Positions 5,577 to 7,598 of a stretch of 7,598 bases of DNA are shown one piece after another. Every line of letters starts with the position of its first letter. Position 1 is the first letter of the stretch. The position numbers and the translations under genes are program-made. The DNA comes from JAZDEL01 sp043820655 (lineage in GTDB: Archaea; Iainarchaeota; Iainarchaeia; Iainarchaeales; JAZDEL01): positions 1-7,598 of the forward strand of contig JBDRDO010000086.1 in assembly GCA_043820655.1 (NCBI GenBank). Reading direction: 5' to 3'. The notes beneath the pieces were generated by a model. It saw only the letters and a list, made by a program, of their open reading frames with translations. It had not been told where the DNA came from and searched no databases.

Positions 5577-6104
5577 ATGTTTTTTGCTGCGGATTTGCTG
5601 CTTGTTTTATTTCCGTTCCTGTATCTGAGAGTTTTCGATAAGATAAAGGGCGTGCGTGAAAGTTTGCGTGCGCTCGGGCTGTTTTTCAGGAGTCCTGCGG
5701 AGGATATTAAGGCTACAATTCTGCTTTTTTTGGCGTTTATTCTGCTTTCAATGCTGCTTAGCGCAGTTTTCAGCGTTTTGGGAGTTAACGACCTCTGGAA
5801 GATGGATTCTGTTATTAGCAGTGTTAAAAACCAGCACATTTATATTGCGGCATACCTTATATTAGTGGGGGCTTTCAGCGAGGAGGTATTTTTCAGGGGT
5901 TTTTTGGTCAATAAAATGGGGATATGGGCTCCTGCAGTGCTGTTTGCGCTTGTGCATGTGCCATATGGCTCATTGGCGGAGGTTTTGGGGGCATTTGCCC
6001 TTGGCGCCCTTGGGGGTGCTGCATACAGGGCAAATAAGAACATTATCCCCAATATTTTTGCACATATTGGCTATAATTTAATGGCAATAGGCGGATTGGT
6101 GTGA
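5577..6104 (+). CDS. CPBP-family (Abi/Rce1-like) intramembrane metalloprotease, putative
   Basis: This is a multi-pass membrane protein with the conserved motifs of the CPBP family, which includes the prenyl-protein endopeptidase Rce1 and bacterial Abi-type proteins. Of its 175 residues, motif 1 is EEVFFR at 102-107 (EExxxR), motif 2 is FALVH at 123-127 (FxxxH), and motif 3 is HIGYN at 163-167 (HxxxN). All proposed catalytic or metal-binding positions are present, so an active enzyme is plausible. Hydrophobic segments lie near 3-19, 45-69, 88-101, 116-129, 132-149 and 157-174. The protein is short for the family (often 200-300) because the N-terminal helical region is reduced. The ATG at 5577 is the only ATG available before an in-frame TGA (5565-5567), and no strong SD precedes it. 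Substrate and role cannot be read from the sequence. Its neighbours are ribosomal and t6A genes, an unexpected setting for a membrane protease. Confidence 0.88.
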   Translation: MFFAADLLLVLFPFLYLRVFDKIKGVRESLRALGLFFRSPAEDIKATILLFLAFILLSMLLSAVFSVLGVNDLWKMDSVISSVKNQHIYIAAYLILVGAFSEEVFFRGFLVNKMGIWAPAVLFALVHVPYGSLAEVLGAFALGALGGAAYRANKNIIPNIFAHIGYNLMAIGGLV

Positions 6105-6108
6105 AAAA

Positions 6109-6729
6109 ATGACTCTCGTATTGCGCATAAATGGCACAAAACAGGATGAGGCAATTGACAAGGCAGTTGAGGAACTGCGGAAAGGCAAAACAGTTGTTTA
6201 CCCCACAGAAACCAGCTATGGAATAGGGGCGAGCATACAGTCTGAAAAGGCGGTTCAAAGAATTAAGGAAATAAAAAGCAGGCGGGATGGGAAGCCGTTT
6301 CTTATGCTTGTTGCAGACAGGGAAATGATTGAAAAGTATGGCGTGCTTGACAAGGATGCGGAGAAACTGCTTGAGCACTTTAAACACGGCAGGCTGAGCA
6401 TGATTGTTGAGAAAAAGGATACGCTTCCTGCATGGGTTAGTAGTTCTGAAGGCGTGGGGTTTAGAATTGCAAGGCATGATATCGCAAGGGCACTTTGTGA
6501 AAGGCTTGGGGAGCCGATTATAACCACGAGCGCGAATTTATATGGATATGATCCGTGCTATACAGGGGAGCATGCGGTAGAGGTTTTTGACGGAATTGCG
6601 GATGTTATTATTGATGCAGGGGAATTGAAAGAGAGGCCGAACACCACTATTTTTGATGTAAAGGGAAGGAAGATTTGCAGGCAGGGCGAGGTTACGCTTG
6701 ATGAAATCATGGCTGTGCTGGAGGAGTAG
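6109..6729 (+). CDS. sua5: Threonylcarbamoyl-AMP synthase, short Sua5/YrdC (TsaC-like) protein
   Basis: This enzyme condenses L-threonine, bicarbonate and ATP into threonylcarbamoyl-AMP, the donor for t6A37 in ANN-decoding tRNAs. The 206 residues form a single YrdC domain: VVYPTETSYGIGA at 29-41, EIKSRRDGKPF at 54-64, and PIITTSANLYGYDP at 136-149. The KxR/SxN tetrad of the family is present as Lys56/Arg58 and Ser141/Asn143. The common STIVD motif appears as TTIFD (179-183). The extra C-terminal Sua5 domain of longer archaeal and yeast Sua5 (total about 340) is absent, so the architecture resembles bacterial TsaC. It starts 4 nt after the CPBP stop and ends 2 nt before Kae1, the enzyme that uses its product. 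Membership of the YciO branch is possible but less likely given the Kae1 neighbour. Confidence 0.9.
   Translation: MTLVLRINGTKQDEAIDKAVEELRKGKTVVYPTETSYGIGASIQSEKAVQRIKEIKSRRDGKPFLMLVADREMIEKYGVLDKDAEKLLEHFKHGRLSMIVEKKDTLPAWVSSSEGVGFRIARHDIARALCERLGEPIITTSANLYGYDPCYTGEHAVEVFDGIADVIIDAGELKERPNTTIFDVKGRKICRQGEVTLDEIMAVLEE
6720..6726 (+). promoter_or_regulatory. Shine-Dalgarno for Kae1, inside the Sua5 3' end
   Basis: GGAGGAG is formed by the last Leu-Glu-Glu codons of Sua5, 5 nt before the ATG at 6732. The two t6A genes are therefore probably translated in a coupled way. Confidence 0.7.
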
Positions 6730-6731
6730 GC

Positions 6732-7598
6732 ATGCTCTGCCTTGGCATTGAAAGCACTGCCCACACTTTTTCCGCGGGGATTGTTGATTCGCAGGGAGAG
6801 GTGCTTGCGAATGAAAAGAATGCTGTTGTTACTGAAGAAGGGGGAATAAAGCCTGGCGAGGCAGCGGATTCACATATTGAAAATGCCGTGCCTGTTATTG
6901 AACGTGCGCTTAAAAAAAGCGAAAAAAAAATTTCTGAAATTGATTTGATTTCATTTGCGCAGGGTCCCGGGCTTGGACCTTGTTTGCGCGTCGGTGCAAC
7001 TACTGCGCGGGGGCTTTCACTTCTACATAACAAACCATTGCTTGGAGTAAACCATTGCATTGCACATATTGAAATAGGACGGAAGAAAACAGGCGCGAAG
7101 GATCCGTTAGTTGTTTATGCCTCGGGCGCGAACACGCAGGTTATTGCATATAAGGGCGGGAAGTACCGCGTGTTCGGGGAAACGCTTGACACTGGAATAG
7201 GGAATCTGCTTGACACTTTTGGAAGGGAATTAGGATTGGGGTTTCCCGCGGGGCCTGCCCTAGATAAGATGTATTTCGAAAGCCGTGGGGAATTAATGGA
7301 TCTTCCCTATTCTGTGAAGGGCATGGACCTAAACTTTTCGGGATTGCTGACCGCTGCCAAAAGCAAAGTGGGCAAGGCAAAAAAGGAGGATTTGGCGTAT
7401 TCACTTTTACATACCGCATTTGCAATGCTTACAGAGGTTAGCGAGCGCGCGATGGTACATGCGGGAAAAAAGGAACTGCTGCTTACGGGAGGAGTAGGGG
7501 CAAGCAGGGCACTGCAGGAAATGTTAAGGGAAATGTGCAAAGGGCAGGGCGCGAAGTTTCATGTTACTCCGCGCGAACTTTCAGTTGATAACGGCGCG
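6732..7598 (+). CDS. kae1: tRNA N6-adenosine threonylcarbamoyltransferase Kae1 (partial, C-terminus off window)
   Basis: This is the catalytic subunit of the archaeal KEOPS complex. It transfers threonylcarbamoyl from TC-AMP to A37 of ANN-decoding tRNAs. I read 289 codons open to the window edge with no stop; the family is about 325-335 residues, so some 40 are missing. Motifs: LGIESTAHTFSAGIV at 4-18, AQGPGLGPCLRVGAT at 76-90, VNHCIAHIE at 106-114, YRVFGETLDTGIGN at 145-158, VKGMDLNFSGLLTAA at 195-209, TGGVG at 252-256 and DNGA at the edge. The metal ligands of characterised Kae1 align with His108, His112, Tyr129 and Asp286, and all are present. Two conserved loops differ: SGANTQ in place of SGGNTQ (131-136), and GGVGASRAL in place of GGVAANNRL (253-261). 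Whether Kae1 is fused to the kinase Bud32, as in several archaea, cannot be seen. Confidence 0.95.
   Translation, partial: MLCLGIESTAHTFSAGIVDSQGEVLANEKNAVVTEEGGIKPGEAADSHIENAVPVIERALKKSEKKISEIDLISFAQGPGLGPCLRVGATTARGLSLLHNKPLLGVNHCIAHIEIGRKKTGAKDPLVVYASGANTQVIAYKGGKYRVFGETLDTGIGNLLDTFGRELGLGFPAGPALDKMYFESRGELMDLPYSVKGMDLNFSGLLTAAKSKVGKAKKEDLAYSLLHTAFAMLTEVSERAMVHAGKKELLLTGGVGASRALQEMLREMCKGQGAKFHVTPRELSVDNGA

Noticed and set aside
5344..5628. 94-codon + strand frame overlapping S27ae and the CPBP start
   Set aside because: It is out of frame with both conserved proteins and Arg/Ser-rich with no motif. It is a shadow of S27ae.
5723..5732. T-run that could suggest a terminator
   Set aside because: It sits inside the CPBP coding region, encoding hydrophobic residues, with no preceding stem and with tightly spaced genes downstream.

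Overview
This window is a densely packed stretch of archaeal information-processing genes, all on the + strand. The archaeal assignment rests on content: aIF5B, S6e, aIF2 gamma, Rpo7 (RpoE'), Spt4 (RpoE''), S24e, S27ae, an archaeal-type Sua5/YrdC and Kae1. The core order aIF2 gamma - PIN - Rpo7 - Spt4 - S24e - S27ae is, from memory, a conserved euryarchaeal-type arrangement. Lys/Glu/Asp-rich extensions on several proteins, together with a compact gene set, would fit a DPANN-like lineage, but the sequence alone does not settle the phylum.

Layout. Bases 1-43 hold at most the last codons of an unidentified upstream gene. Then come aIF5B (44-1819), S6e (1834-2391), aIF2 gamma (2394-3614), a PIN-domain protein overlapping it (3598-4044), Rpo7 (4064-4741), Spt4 (4770-4964), S24e (5008-5343), S27ae (5349-5567), a CPBP-family membrane protein (5577-6104), a short Sua5/YrdC protein (6109-6729) and Kae1 (6732 to the window edge, missing its C-terminus). 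Gaps run from a 17-nt overlap to 43 nt, and several starts have Shine-Dalgarno (SD) sequences inside the end of the preceding gene. The block therefore looks like one operon or a few tightly coupled ones. I see no terminator, tRNA, rRNA, mobile element, CRISPR array or convincing promoter. No gene-free stretch exceeds 43 bases.

How the genes fit together. aIF5B and aIF2 gamma are the two initiation GTPases, for subunit joining and for initiator-tRNA delivery. S6e, S24e and S27ae are small-subunit proteins. The PIN protein belongs to the group related to rRNA-processing nucleases. Rpo7 and Spt4 are transcription components. Sua5 makes threonylcarbamoyl-AMP and Kae1 uses it to make t6A37 on ANN-decoding tRNAs, including initiator tRNA. 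The odd member is the CPBP-family putative intramembrane protease between S27ae and Sua5.

The most unusual signal is a set of purine-rich, low-complexity tracts at three gene junctions (S6e/aIF2 gamma, Rpo7/Spt4, S24e/S27ae). They encode charged tails and heads on adjacent proteins. At Rpo7/Spt4 an exact 16-bp repeat, read in the same phase, encodes DKGKA both in the Rpo7 tail and at the Spt4 N-terminus. I found no wholly new system. The window is mostly a conserved operon with lineage-specific decoration and one insertion.
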